Assembly: GCA_965215145.1 (NCBI GenBank)
Contig: OZ244038.1
Span: 1,922,001 to 1,986,000, forward strand
Reading direction: 5' to 3'
DNA from: G965215145 sp965215145
GTDB taxonomy: Bacteria > Bacteroidota > Rhodothermia > Rhodothermales > JANQRZ01
Length of the DNA: 64,000 nt
The position numbers and the translations under genes were made by a program. A model generated the notes under the pieces. It saw only the letters and a program-made list of their open reading frames with translations, had not been told where the DNA came from and ran no database searches. Within the stretch, counting starts at the first letter, position 1, and each line of letters opens with the position of its first letter. This document shows, piece after piece, positions 23,892 to 33,288 of the stretch.

Positions 23892-25940
23892 ATGAGCCGT
23901 TCCCAGACTGCCGTTGCCTTGCCTCTGCTCTTCCTCTTATCCTCTGCGGTGACGCAGGCGCAGGAGGTCCTCCACGAGTTCGTCTCGCCCCACCCGCAGC
24001 ACCTCGGTTCCTTCGGTTCACGCATCGCCGGAGTGCCGGACCTCGACGGCGACGGGCGCGGCGACCTCCTCGTTGGAGCTTGGCAGGAGAGCCTAACCTC
24101 GACTCCCCGGGGGGGCCGCGCCTATATCCTCAACGGGGCTACGGGTGAGCTCCTCTACGAGCTGCAGTCCCCTAATCCCGACTGGGCGGGCTACTTCGGG
24201 CGCGCTGTCGCTGGGGTAGATGATCTCGATGGTGACGGTTACGGTGATCTCCTCGTCGGTGCCGATAGTGAAGACCTCGCCAGCGGCCGAGCTTACGTCT
24301 TCAGTGGGGCTACGGGTGCTCTTCTCTACGAGCTGCAGTCCCCGAGCTCCGAGCCGGGTGGTCTCTTCGGCTCTGCTGTCGCAGAGATAGCGGATGTGGA
24401 CAGCGACGGGCGCAGCGACCTCCTCATCGGAGCGGCGGGGGAGGGTTATCCACCCCCCTTGACCCCCGGGCGCGCCTACGTCTTCAGCGGGGCCACGGGC
24501 ACCCTCCTCTATGAGCTCCGCTCCCCTAAAGAGAGTTTTCGGAGCACCTTCGGCGCGGCCGTCGCCGGGGTGCCCGACGCCGACGGTGACGGCCACGGCG
24601 ACCTCCTCGTCGGGGCCAGAGGCGAGGGCTTTATCGGAGTGGGGGGAGCGTACTACACCGGGCGGGCCTATCTCTTCAGCGGCGCCACCGGCGTCCTGGT
24701 CCACACCCTTGAGCGCCCCTACCCGGGGAGCGGCCAGTTCAGCGCCGCCATCACCGGGGTGCCTGACGCCGACGGCGACGGGCGCGGCGACCTCCTCGTC
24801 GGCGCTCCCGACCTCTTCTTCGGTAACTATCGGGAGGCCGGCCGCGCCTTCCTCTTCTCCGGCGCCACCGGCGCCCTCCTCCGCGAGCTCGCCGCACCCG
24901 ACGAGGATGCGTTCGACTCCTTCGGTGGCTCCGTCGCCGGCCTGCCGGACCTGGACGGGGACGGCCACGGCGACCTCCTCATCGGCTCGTGGCAGGAGGA
25001 CCCCGCCGGTGCCCCCGCGGAGGCCGGCCGCGCCCACGTCTTTTCCGGCGCCACGGGCGCGCTGCTCTTCACCCTCGCCTCGCCCAACCCGGAGGAGCAG
25101 GGTCACTTCGGCCGCGCCGTCGCGGCGGTTGCCGATACGGACGGCGACGGCCTCAGCGACCTCCTCATCGGGGCCACGGGGGAGGAGCCCGACGGCGGCC
25201 CTGAGTTGGCCGGCCGGGCCTACCTCTTCAGCGGCGCCGTCAATCCCCCCGGCCTCGCCCTCGCGGCCATGGCCACGAGCCCCCTCACCGTCGCCCCCGG
25301 CGGCAGCATCGGGTTCGCCTACACCGTCACGAACGGCGCGGCGCAGCCCGCTTCGGGTGACCTCTTCTACATCGCCGAGCAGGGCGGCGCCACGGTCGCC
25401 TCCGGCGTCGTCACCTCCGGCACGCTCGGGCCGGGGGCGTCGGCCTCGGGGGCGTTCACGCAGCGGGTGCCGGCGGGCGCTCCGGCGGGGGCGTACACCT
25501 ACACCGTCAGCGTCGGGGCCTTCCCCTCCGCCGCCGTGAGCGAGGCGTTCACCATCGAGGTGGCGGCCCCGGCTCGGCCTACGGCATCCCCGGCGGGAAG
25601 CGGTGCGTGGGCGGCGGTGGCAGCCGCGGGGTGGGGGGCGGTGGGGAGGCCGGGAGCGGCCTCCGCCGTGGCTGGGCTCCCGTCGGCCCCGGTGACGGTG
25701 CACCCGAACCCGCTCCGCGAACGGGCGCGGGTGGCCTTCGCGCTGGACCGTCCGGCGGAGGTCCGCCTCGCCGTCTACGACGGGCTCGGGCGGGAGGTGG
25801 CCGTGCTGGTCGAGGGCCGGCTCGGGGCCGGCCGCCACGCCGCGGCCTTCGAGGCGGGGGGGCTGCCGAGCGGGACGTACCTCTGGCGGCTGGAGGCGGG
25901 TGGGCGTGTGGAGACGGGCCGGCTGACGCTGCTGCGCTAG
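23892..25940 (+). CDS. Secreted seven-bladed FG-GAP (integrin-like) propeller protein with T9SS sorting domain
   Basis: A 682-residue protein. The signal peptide ends at about VTQAQ. Seven FG-GAP repeats follow, each with a calcium-loop motif such as PDLDGDGRGDLLVGA and a second motif such as RAYVFSGATGALLYEL, enough for one complete beta-propeller (about 20-455). A beta-sandwich domain comes next (about 460-560), then an Ala/Gly-rich linker and a type A sorting domain (VHPNPLRERARV, VYDGLGREV, SGTYLWRLEAGG). It is probably displayed on or released from the outer membrane by the type IX system. Such propellers bind ligands or calcium; no enzymatic motif is seen. Confidence 0.88.
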   Translation: MSRSQTAVALPLLFLLSSAVTQAQEVLHEFVSPHPQHLGSFGSRIAGVPDLDGDGRGDLLVGAWQESLTSTPRGGRAYILNGATGELLYELQSPNPDWAGYFGRAVAGVDDLDGDGYGDLLVGADSEDLASGRAYVFSGATGALLYELQSPSSEPGGLFGSAVAEIADVDSDGRSDLLIGAAGEGYPPPLTPGRAYVFSGATGTLLYELRSPKESFRSTFGAAVAGVPDADGDGHGDLLVGARGEGFIGVGGAYYTGRAYLFSGATGVLVHTLERPYPGSGQFSAAITGVPDADGDGRGDLLVGAPDLFFGNYREAGRAFLFSGATGALLRELAAPDEDAFDSFGGSVAGLPDLDGDGHGDLLIGSWQEDPAGAPAEAGRAHVFSGATGALLFTLASPNPEEQGHFGRAVAAVADTDGDGLSDLLIGATGEEPDGGPELAGRAYLFSGAVNPPGLALAAMATSPLTVAPGGSIGFAYTVTNGAAQPASGDLFYIAEQGGATVASGVVTSGTLGPGASASGAFTQRVPAGAPAGAYTYTVSVGAFPSAAVSEAFTIEVAAPARPTASPAGSGAWAAVAAAGWGAVGRPGAASAVAGLPSAPVTVHPNPLRERARVAFALDRPAEVRLAVYDGLGREVAVLVEGRLGAGRHAAAFEAGGLPSGTYLWRLEAGGRVETGRLTLLR

Positions 25941-26008
25941 CCGGCCTGCCCCGGCCGCCGCGCCCGGCTCGCGTCGGCGCTATCTTCCGGCTCCCCTTCG
26001 GCCGGCCC

Positions 26009-26506
26009 ATGCCCCTCTTCCGCCACCTCCTCGTCCCGTTCGACTTCTCGCCGCTGGCCGAGCACGGCGTCCGCTATGCGCTCGACCTCGCCGAGACCCA
26101 CGACGCCCGCGTCACCGTGCTCCACGTCACCGAGGACCCAGCGTTCCCGTCGTTCTACAAGCTCGGCGCGCTGCGGATCTACGGGATGGTGCCGGACATG
26201 GAGAAGGTGGCGTGGGGGGCGCTCGAGAAGCGGTTCGGGAACCCCGGCGACGACCCCCGGCTCGACTTCCGCGTCGCGCGTGGCCCCGCCGACGCCACCA
26301 TCGTCCGCGTCGCCGCCGAGGAGGAGGTCGACCTCATCGTGCTCACCTCGCACGGGCTGACGGGCCTGGAGCACGTCCTGATGGGCCACGTGGCCGAGAA
26401 GGTCGTCCGGCTCTGCCCGTGCCCCGTGCTCGTGGTCAAGGTGATGAACCGGCAGCCGCACCCCGTCGAGGGCGTCGGGGACGAGGAGCCGGCCGGCGCC
26501 GCGTAG
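26009..26506 (+). CDS. Universal stress protein, UspA family
   Basis: A 165-residue single-domain protein. It begins FRHLLVPFDFSPLAEHGVRY, the standard Usp first strand with the conserved Asp. The C-terminal nucleotide-binding stretch LTSHGLTGLEHVLMGHVAEK corresponds to the G-x2-G-x9-G(S/T) motif, so ATP binding is plausible, although some positions deviate. Usp proteins respond to stress and starvation. The start is ATG 26009. It is followed 101 bp later by the response regulator/TrxR fusion, a context that suggests redox or oxygen stress. Confidence 0.9.
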   Translation: MPLFRHLLVPFDFSPLAEHGVRYALDLAETHDARVTVLHVTEDPAFPSFYKLGALRIYGMVPDMEKVAWGALEKRFGNPGDDPRLDFRVARGPADATIVRVAAEEEVDLIVLTSHGLTGLEHVLMGHVAEKVVRLCPCPVLVVKVMNRQPHPVEGVGDEEPAGAA

Positions 26507-26607
26507 CCCGACGCGCCGCGGCGGCGGAGCCTCGCCGCGGAGCGGGCGTACAGAGGCTCCCCGTTCTGGGAGCCCCCTTTTGGGAGCCCGCCCTTCGCCC
26601 GCCGCCC

Positions 26608-28281
26608 ATGCCCAACCCCGCGCTCCTCGTCGTCGACGACGACGCCGACGTCCTCCGCGCCATCGCGCGCGACCTCCGCCGCCGCTACGGCCAGGACTAC
26701 CGCGTCCTCCGCGCCCCCTCCGGCGCCGACGCCCTCGACGCCCTCGACGAGCTGAGGGAGCGCGGGGACCCCGTGGCGCTGCTGCTCTCCGACCAGCGGA
26801 TGCCGGGGATGGACGGCGTCGCCTTCCTGGAGAAGGCCGCCGAGCGGTTCCCGCGCGCCAAGCGCGCCGTGCTCACGGCCTACGCCGACACCGAAGCCGC
26901 CATCGGCGCCATCAACCGCTCGCAGGTCGACTACTACCTCCTGAAGCCGTGGGACCCCCCGGAGCAGCGGCTCTACCCCGTCCTCGACGACCTCCTGGCC
27001 GACTGGCGCGCGGGGTTCCGGCCGGGCTACGGCGGCGTCCGCGTCGTCGGGAGCCGGTGGAGCGCCGAGGCCCACGCCCTCCGCGACTTCCTCGCCCGCA
27101 ACGGCGTGCCCTACCGGTTCCTCGACGTGGAGGCCGGCGCCAACGGCGAGGCGGCGGAGCTGGTCGGGGGCTCCGACGAGGCCCCTGCGCTCCCGCTCGT
27201 CGTGCTGCCGGACGGCGGGCGGCTCGAAAACCCCCGCGTGCCGGAGGTCGCCGAGGCGCTCGGCCTCCGGCGCCAGGCCGAGGCGGCGTTCTACGACCTC
27301 GCCATCGTGGGGGGCGGGCCGGCGGGGCTGGCCGCCGCCGTCTACGGCGCCAGCGAGGGGCTGCACACCGTGCTCATCGAACGCGAGGCGCCCGGCGGGC
27401 AGGCCGGGACCTCCAGCCGGATCGAGAACTACCTCGGCTTCCCCGCCGGCCTCTCCGGCGCCGACCTCGCGCGGCGGGCCGTGGCGCAGGCCCGGCGGTT
27501 CGGGGTCGAGATCCTCGCGCCGCAGGAGGTCTGCCGCCTCGCCATCGACGGCCCCTACAAGCGGCTCGCGCTCTCCGACGGCGGGGAGGTCTCGTGCCAC
27601 GCGCTCATGCTCACGGTCGGGGTGAACTGGCGGAAGCTGCCGGCCCCCGGCGCCGCGGCGCTCACCGACCGCGGCGTCTACTACGGCGCCGCGATGACGG
27701 AGGCCATCGGCTGCTCCGACGAGGAGGTCTACATCGTCGGCGCGGGCAACTCCGCCGGGCAGGCCGCGATGCACTTCGCCGAGCACGCCGCCCGCGTGGT
27801 GATGCTCGTCCGCGGCGACAGCCTCGGCAAGAGCATGAGCCACTACCTCGTCGAGCGGATCGAGGCGCACCCGAAGATCGACGTGCGTCTGCACACCGAG
27901 GTCGCGGGGTGCCACGGCGAGGACCACCTCACGGGGCTGACGCTGAAGGACAGGGCCCCCGACGAGGGGGAGGACGCCGGCACGGAGGAGGTCGAGACGC
28001 GGTACCTCTTCGTCTTCATCGGCGCCGCCCCCCGCACCGACTGGCTCGACGGCGCCGTCGCCCGCGACGAGCGGGGGTTCCTCTTCACCGGCCCGGACAT
28101 CCCCGCGCACGCGCTCGACGGGTGGCCGCTGGAGCGGGCGCCGTTCCTCCTGGAGGCCAGCGTGCCCGGCGTGTTCGCCGCCGGCGACGTCCGGCACGAG
28201 TCGGTGAAGCGGGTGGCGAGCGCGGTGGGGGAGGGGAGCGTCGCCGTGCACTTCATGCACCGCCACCTCGCTGAGCTCTAG
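26608..28281 (+). CDS. Response regulator fused to glutaredoxin-like and thioredoxin-reductase-like domains
   Basis: A 557-residue three-part fusion. Residues 1-125 are a CheY-like receiver (VVDDDADVLR with the acidic pocket, LSDQRMPGMDG with the phospho-Asp, then LKPW). About 140-225 is a glutaredoxin-like fold (VVGSRWSAEAHALRDFLAR) with no Cys. From about 230 it is a thioredoxin-reductase-like flavoprotein, with FAD motif IVGGGPAGLAAAV, NAD(P) motif IVGAGNSAGQAA and final AAGDVRH. The CxxC that reduces thioredoxin is absent (GVYYGAAMTEA stands in its place), so a classical TrxR reaction is unlikely. Such fusions are known and often lie near cNMP-binding histidine kinases, as found here at 40236. 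Confidence 0.92.
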   Translation: MPNPALLVVDDDADVLRAIARDLRRRYGQDYRVLRAPSGADALDALDELRERGDPVALLLSDQRMPGMDGVAFLEKAAERFPRAKRAVLTAYADTEAAIGAINRSQVDYYLLKPWDPPEQRLYPVLDDLLADWRAGFRPGYGGVRVVGSRWSAEAHALRDFLARNGVPYRFLDVEAGANGEAAELVGGSDEAPALPLVVLPDGGRLENPRVPEVAEALGLRRQAEAAFYDLAIVGGGPAGLAAAVYGASEGLHTVLIEREAPGGQAGTSSRIENYLGFPAGLSGADLARRAVAQARRFGVEILAPQEVCRLAIDGPYKRLALSDGGEVSCHALMLTVGVNWRKLPAPGAAALTDRGVYYGAAMTEAIGCSDEEVYIVGAGNSAGQAAMHFAEHAARVVMLVRGDSLGKSMSHYLVERIEAHPKIDVRLHTEVAGCHGEDHLTGLTLKDRAPDEGEDAGTEEVETRYLFVFIGAAPRTDWLDGAVARDERGFLFTGPDIPAHALDGWPLERAPFLLEASVPGVFAAGDVRHESVKRVASAVGEGSVAVHFMHRHLAEL

Positions 28282-28291
28282 TGGCGCGCTT

Positions 28292-28453
28292 GGTTGCTCG
28301 TAAGTGGACCCCCCCGCCGCGCTTGCGGTCGCTCCGGGACGAGCCCCTGCGCTCCCGGCTTCACGCGGCTGTCCCCCTTCGCAAGGGGGACAGCTTCTCG
28401 GTCCCTGAGCGCAGCGATGGACTGAGAAGCGGGGGGTAGCGCACGAGCAAGCC
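28292..28453. mobile_element. MITE-like noncoding element with GACCCCCC ends, copy 2
   Basis: Imperfect terminal inverted repeats of about 22 bp (28292-28315 and 28431-28453), sharing TTGCTCGT and CCCCCC. Inside are a perfect hairpin, GCTGTCCCCCTT at 28368-28379 and AAGGGGGACAGC at 28383-28394 with a 3-nt loop, and a second hairpin, GCTTCTCGGTCC at 28393-28404 with GGACTGAGAAGC at 28419-28430 (one mismatch). It has no coding capacity. It begins 11 bp after the stop of the fusion gene. Confidence 0.6.
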
Positions 28454-28844
28454 GTCATGGCACTAGCGGGAGGGGCCTTTGCTCATAGGCTCCACCCCCG
28501 CTTCCATTGCCATCGCGGAGCCTGTGCTGAGCACAGCCGAAGTGCTCAGGGCAACGTAAGCGCGGCAGGGGGTCTGACCGCGGGCTCACGATCGAGCGTC
28601 CGGCACGGTAGCGTGAGGGCTGCTTGCTCATGAGCGAGACCCCCCGTCCTAGCAGGGGCGCTGAGTGGGCGGCCGTTCACGTCGTAAAACGGGGTTTTCA
28701 GAATTAATTAGGAATCCTGCCGCCTGTGCGCTATGCTAATCGGTAGCAGGGGGCCGGCACCGGTGCCTATTGATCCGGGTGCGCGTGCGGGCCCATCCCC
28801 CACCTCCTTGACGTCTTCCACCTACCCTCTCCAGGAGGTCCACC
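28454..28844. other. Intergenic region with a second CCCCCC element and a putative promoter
   Basis: Together with the preceding element this makes a gap of about 560 bp without genes. AGGGGGTCT at 28567-28575 and AGACCCCCC at 28637-28645 bound a third, reversed or truncated MITE-like copy; the right end repeats TTGCTCATGAGCGAGACC. A palindromic GTGCTGAGCAC lies near 28526. An AT-rich stretch at about 28690-28715 (TTTTCAGAATTAATTAGG) is the likely promoter zone for the gene at 28845. Confidence 0.45.
28833..28838 (+). promoter_or_regulatory. Shine-Dalgarno sequence (exceptional here)
   Basis: AGGAGG lies 6 bp before the ATG at 28845. Nearly all other genes in the window have pyrimidine-rich leaders and no such motif, so this gene may be initiated differently. 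Confidence 0.65.
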
Positions 28845-31511
28845 ATGCGCCTCGCGCTAACTCTCTATCTCTCAGCACTTACGATGCTGAGCCTGCTTAC
28901 TGCCCCTGCCGCCGTCGCCCAAGGCTCGCCGCCGCCGGACTCGACGGCCACGCTCAACAGTTGCGTCAGGGCCCCGTTCGGCGATGTCGAGATCCGGTTC
29001 CAGTTCGACGCCCCGGTGTTCGGGGGGCTCAACGAGGATCCCTACACCCTCGTCCGGTTCACCCGTGTGGACGACGGGACCGTCGTCGACCTTGAGGACG
29101 GTGACTCCCCGCTCCCCTCCAATCGCTGCTCGATCGACGTCGTCACGAAGGGGGAGGATCCCACGCCGACCTTCTTCGACGGACTCGTGGAGCTCGACGC
29201 CGACGCTCCCTACCGAATCGAATTCCTGACGACCTTCGCCGCTGACACCCTTCTCCTCACCGAGTACATATACTACCAATGCCGAGATACGGAGGACGAC
29301 GCGTTCTACTGCCCGAAGGGTAACACCCCCAACCCCGACCTCTACTTCGTCGTGGAACGGATCGGGGCGGACGTCACCATCGGCTCGTTCCCGAGCCGAT
29401 TCAAGTCCATGTGGCTCGGCGACGCGAATGGCCTGGCCCTGGATACCATCGAGGACTTCTTCCCCGATAGTCTCTGGATGCTCCCCTACGACCTCGACAT
29501 CGTCTGCAGCAGCGATCCCGCGCCGGTAGCCTGCAGCGCCGGCGGCAACCCCTACGACCTCGGCCTCTTCCTGACCAAGCAGCACGGGTACCCCTTCGCC
29601 TTCACCGAGGCGAAGCCCATCGTGGACCTCTTCGTGGGGGAGGGCACCTCCTACGAGGCCGTCTTCGACGGGACGCTCACGGCGGACCTCGTGGGGTTCG
29701 AGTTCCAGCGGAACCAGACCTTCCGACCCGCCGCCGCGATCGGGGCCGAGGGCGTCTTCTTCACGGCCCTCGACCCCGCGCTGAGCCAGCGCTGGAGCGG
29801 CATCCGCGACCGCGAGGGCCTCACGTTCTCGGACGTGACGGTGAGCCACGCCAAGACGGCCGTCCGCATGACCGGCTCCGGCGGGGTCTACACCCGGACC
29901 ACGTTCGAGCACAGCGGGGTCGGCGCCGACGTCCAGGCCGACGGCGTGACCTTCGCCGGGAGCGCGTTCCGCGACAACCAGTACGGCCTGCTCTCGGACT
30001 TCACGCCGGGCGGCCAGCGGAGCAGCTTCACGCTACGTGACGATAACGGCGCCCGCAACACGATCGAGGACAACTTCGACGTCGGCCTCGTCGTGCGCAA
30101 TGCCAACGCGAACGTCCGCTTCACCGACGTGGTGGACAACGACCAGCGCGGCGTCGTCGTCTGGAACGGGCTGGCCTTCCCCTTCATACGAAACCGCGTC
30201 GAGGGCACGAGCGACTACCCCGGCGGCGGGACCGTTCCCATCGGCGGGGACGGGATCGAGATCCTGGAGGGCGGCGACCTCCAGATGACGGACCTCAGCG
30301 ATGGTCCCGGCTTCGTCTGCGTGCAGGCCAACGGGTTCGATGAGGCTTACGTCGCCCCGAGCGGCTACCTCTTCGTCGGGGACGACTTCCGCGGCGGGCA
30401 GAACACGATCCAAGACCCGAACGCGCCGACGGGCACGTTCCTGATCGTGCGCGAGGTGGAGGACGTGGACACGGCGACGCCGGGGGGGACGCCCCAGGTC
30501 GGCACCGTCCCCGCCCAGCGGACCTACTGGGGGCCCTCCGGCCCCGACCCCTCGGACTTCGACGGGCCGGTAGACTTCTCGGACTTCCTCACCACGGACC
30601 CGGCTTGCGGCGTCGGCCCCCTCGCGCGCGGCTCCGGGGGCTACAGCACCGCCGCCACGGGGGACGGGCAGGAGGCCCTCCGCGCCCGGATCGAGGCGGC
30701 GCGGCAGGCGCTCCGGGCGTCCGTGCTCGGCGATGCCTCCGAGGCTGAGGCGCTCATCGGCGCGCTCTACGGGCTCCAGCGGCAGGACCCCAGCGACGCC
30801 CTCGGCGAGCACGCGGCCACGATGAGGCTCATCGCCGCGATCCGGGCGCAGCTCGGGACGGAGAGCGCGCTGACGGGGGACCAGCAGGCGGCAACGGAGG
30901 CGGCCCTCGTGGTTGAGGCCGTGGATGCCCTCCGCCGTGACCAGGCCGAGGCCGCGGCGGCGCTGCTCGACGCGCACCAGGCGGCAGTCGTGGGTGCGGA
31001 GACGGGCCAGACGGTGGCGCTGCTCCAGGCGATGACGGACGAGGCGGCTGGCCGGGACGGCGAGGCCGTAGACCGGATCGAGGCGGTGATCGCCGGGCTT
31101 GGGCCGGAGGAGGCGCGGCGGGCGGCGCGGTTGGCGTTCGTGGCCGCGCTGATCGCGGGGCCGGAGGAGGAGGGTGCGGCAGCGCCGGATGCCTCCGGGA
31201 CGCTGCCTGCGGCTTCGCGTACGGTGCAGGTGGAGGCGCTGGCGCTGGAGGCGCCGTACCCGAACCCCGTCGCGGGCAGGCCGGTGACCCTCGGGCTCGC
31301 GCTGCCGGCGGCGGCCGAGGTCGCCGTCTCGGTCCACGATGTGCTCGGGCGGCGGGTGCTGGCCCTGCAGGCCGGCCCAGTGGAGGCCGGGCGTCACGGG
31401 CTGCGCTTCTCGACGGCGGCGCTGGCGGCGGGGACCTACCTCGTCCGCGCCGAGGTTCGCACCGGCGGTGACGCCACCGTGCTGACGCAGCGGCTCACCG
31501 TCGTGCGCTGA
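28845..31511 (+). CDS. Secreted beta-helix protein with T9SS sorting domain
   Basis: An 888-residue protein. The signal peptide ends near APAAVAQ. The N-terminal about 240 residues have several Cys and no recognised family. The middle (about 270-590) shows short Phe/Val/Asn-rich repeats (FSDVTVSHAKTAVRMTGSG, VRFTDVVDNDQRGVVVW) of a right-handed parallel beta-helix. About 600-790 is Ala-rich and helical. The last about 80 residues form a type A sorting domain (PYPNPVAGRPV, SVHDVLGRRVLAL, AGTYLVRAEVRTG). The same sorting domain occurs in the next three genes. No catalytic motif is visible. Confidence 0.82.
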   Translation: MRLALTLYLSALTMLSLLTAPAAVAQGSPPPDSTATLNSCVRAPFGDVEIRFQFDAPVFGGLNEDPYTLVRFTRVDDGTVVDLEDGDSPLPSNRCSIDVVTKGEDPTPTFFDGLVELDADAPYRIEFLTTFAADTLLLTEYIYYQCRDTEDDAFYCPKGNTPNPDLYFVVERIGADVTIGSFPSRFKSMWLGDANGLALDTIEDFFPDSLWMLPYDLDIVCSSDPAPVACSAGGNPYDLGLFLTKQHGYPFAFTEAKPIVDLFVGEGTSYEAVFDGTLTADLVGFEFQRNQTFRPAAAIGAEGVFFTALDPALSQRWSGIRDREGLTFSDVTVSHAKTAVRMTGSGGVYTRTTFEHSGVGADVQADGVTFAGSAFRDNQYGLLSDFTPGGQRSSFTLRDDNGARNTIEDNFDVGLVVRNANANVRFTDVVDNDQRGVVVWNGLAFPFIRNRVEGTSDYPGGGTVPIGGDGIEILEGGDLQMTDLSDGPGFVCVQANGFDEAYVAPSGYLFVGDDFRGGQNTIQDPNAPTGTFLIVREVEDVDTATPGGTPQVGTVPAQRTYWGPSGPDPSDFDGPVDFSDFLTTDPACGVGPLARGSGGYSTAATGDGQEALRARIEAARQALRASVLGDASEAEALIGALYGLQRQDPSDALGEHAATMRLIAAIRAQLGTESALTGDQQAATEAALVVEAVDALRRDQAEAAAALLDAHQAAVVGAETGQTVALLQAMTDEAAGRDGEAVDRIEAVIAGLGPEEARRAARLAFVAALIAGPEEEGAAAPDASGTLPAASRTVQVEALALEAPYPNPVAGRPVTLGLALPAAAEVAVSVHDVLGRRVLALQAGPVEAGRHGLRFSTAALAAGTYLVRAEVRTGGDATVLTQRLTVVR

Positions 31512-31527
31512 GCCCGCGCGTGTCCTT

Positions 31528-31562
31528 GGGGCGAGGGGCGCCGCTGCGGTGCCCCTCGCCCC
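31528..31562 (+). terminator. Hairpin between the beta-helix gene and paralogue 1
   Basis: GGGGCGAGGGGC (31528-31539) pairs perfectly with GCCCCTCGCCCC (31551-31562). A pyrimidine and T-containing stretch follows. Similar hairpins follow the next two genes. Confidence 0.65.
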
Positions 31563-31593
31563 CTCCTGATTTCTTCGATCCCCCTTTACGACC

Positions 31594-33210
31594 ATGCCTA
31601 CCTCCTCCCTTCGGGTCGCCGCCCTCGCCCTCCTCCTGACCGGGGCGGCCGTGCCGAGTGCCGCGCAGGAGGTGACAGTCGCCCCAGTGGCCCTCGCCGT
31701 TGAGGTTGAGGCGGGGGCGCCGGCCGTCGAGCGCGCCGTGACGCTGACGAACGCGGGGGCCGACGCGCTCGTCGTCTCCGTCGAGGTCGGTGCGTCCGGC
31801 GCAGCGGTCGAGCCTCCGCCGGGGACGATCCTCGGCGGTCCGGGGGAGTTCACGAGCGGCATCCTCACCGACCTCGCCACGCTCCCCGACGGCCGCGTCC
31901 TTGCCACCGAGGACCGGGACTTCACCCACGAGTATGACCCCGTCCCGCCCTTCATCCCGGCGCGGACGTTCGAGCACCCCGCGAGCGCGTTCCTCGCGCA
32001 CGCCGTCGGCCTCGCCTTCGACGCCGACGCTGGCCCCGCGGGCACGCTCTGGTGGCTCGACTCCCGCCGCGTCACGACCTGCCAGTGCGTCGCCGTCGAG
32101 GAGGCGCAGCTCCTGGAGGGCACCCTCGACGGCACCCCCACCGGGCGGAGCCTCCCCGTCACCCTCGGCGCCGGGCGCTACCCCCCCTACCGCACGGGCA
32201 TCCCCGCCGGCCTCGCCTACGACGCCGCCTCGGAGGGGGGGACGGGGCTGTTCTACTACCTCGACGTCCACAACAACGCCGTCTACGCCGTGGACCGCGC
32301 GGGCGCCGTGGCCGAGGGGTACCCGGTGCCGAAGACGGAGTACGTCGACGCCTACCAGGGCTCGGGGCTGGCGCTGACGCGGCGCTCTCCGGCGGCCGGC
32401 GGCGGGGCGTGGCTGGATGTCGTGGTGGGGTTCTCGCTCGTGGACTTCGCGCCGTCGCTCATCGTGGCGACGGACCCTCGGACGGGGCGGCACCTCGGCC
32501 CGGAGACGCCGATCCCCTCGCTGCTGAGCGGGGTGCAGCCCGACGGCAGCACGGGCTCCGTCGATGGCCTGGCGCGGAGCCGTCGGAGCCCGGACGACAC
32601 GCTCTATGTCACGGCGGGGACGGGGTTCATCGGGGCCGGGAGCTACGACGTGTACGCGCTGCGTCCGGCCTACGTGCCGCCGTGGCGGGTCGGCCTCTTC
32701 GTGGCGGAGCAGGAGGGCGACGTGGCGGACAACCCCGACACGCTCGCCGTCGCCCCCGGTGAAGCGGCGGAGGTGGTGCTCTCGTTCGGGGCGGGGGACG
32801 CCCTGCCGGGGACGTACGACGCGGCGCTCGTCGTCCGCCTCGCCGAGACGGGGAAGGCCCTCGCGTCGGTGCCGCTCTCGGTGACGGTGACGGGGACGAC
32901 GGCCGGGGAGGGCGGTCCCGCGCGGCCGGCGGCGGTGCTCCTGGACGAGCCGTACCCGAACCCGGTCACGGGTGGGGGCGCCGTCACGCTGGGGCTCGCG
33001 CTGCCCGAGGCCGGCACCGTCGCCGTCAGCGTGCACGACGTGCTGGGCCGGCGGGTCGCTACCGTGCCCGAGGCCGCCACGGCGGCGGGCCACCACGCGG
33101 TCCAACTCGGGACGGGCGGCCTCGCGGCGGGGGCGTACCTCGTCCGCGCCGAGGTCCGCACCGGCGCCGAGACCGCGGTGCTGACGCGGCGGCTCACCGT
33201 CGTGCGCTGA
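31594..33210 (+). CDS. Secreted tandem paralogue 1 with T9SS sorting domain
   Basis: A 538-residue protein. The signal peptide ends near VPSAAQ. An immunoglobulin-like strand set (about 22-65) is followed by a region resembling beta-propeller blades (TLWWLDSRR, TGLFYYLDVHNNAVYAVD, RHLGPETPIPSLLSGVQPDG, DDTLYVTAGTGF) with a conserved TCQC Cys pair near 167. A second Ig-like region and a type A sorting domain (EPYPNPVTGGGAV, SVHDVLGRRVA, AGAYLVRAEV) end it. I do not recognise the central family. It is the first of three adjacent copies. Its sorting domain differs from those of copies 2 and 3, but its central segment is nearly identical at DNA level to copy 3. Confidence 0.82.
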   Translation: MPTSSLRVAALALLLTGAAVPSAAQEVTVAPVALAVEVEAGAPAVERAVTLTNAGADALVVSVEVGASGAAVEPPPGTILGGPGEFTSGILTDLATLPDGRVLATEDRDFTHEYDPVPPFIPARTFEHPASAFLAHAVGLAFDADAGPAGTLWWLDSRRVTTCQCVAVEEAQLLEGTLDGTPTGRSLPVTLGAGRYPPYRTGIPAGLAYDAASEGGTGLFYYLDVHNNAVYAVDRAGAVAEGYPVPKTEYVDAYQGSGLALTRRSPAAGGGAWLDVVVGFSLVDFAPSLIVATDPRTGRHLGPETPIPSLLSGVQPDGSTGSVDGLARSRRSPDDTLYVTAGTGFIGAGSYDVYALRPAYVPPWRVGLFVAEQEGDVADNPDTLAVAPGEAAEVVLSFGAGDALPGTYDAALVVRLAETGKALASVPLSVTVTGTTAGEGGPARPAAVLLDEPYPNPVTGGGAVTLGLALPEAGTVAVSVHDVLGRRVATVPEAATAAGHHAVQLGTGGLAAGAYLVRAEVRTGAETAVLTRRLTVVR

Positions 33211-33226
33211 GCCCATATGTGTCCGT

Positions 33227-33261
33227 GGGGCGGGGCGTGTCACCGAGGCGCGCCCCGCCCC
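33227..33261 (+). terminator. Hairpin after paralogue 1
   Basis: GGGGCGGGGCG (33227-33237) pairs with CGCCCCGCCCC (33251-33261), followed by GTCTTTG. It lies between paralogues 1 and 2. Confidence 0.65.
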
Positions 33262-33288
33262 GTCTTTGCTTCCTCTTCCTGCGTTGCC

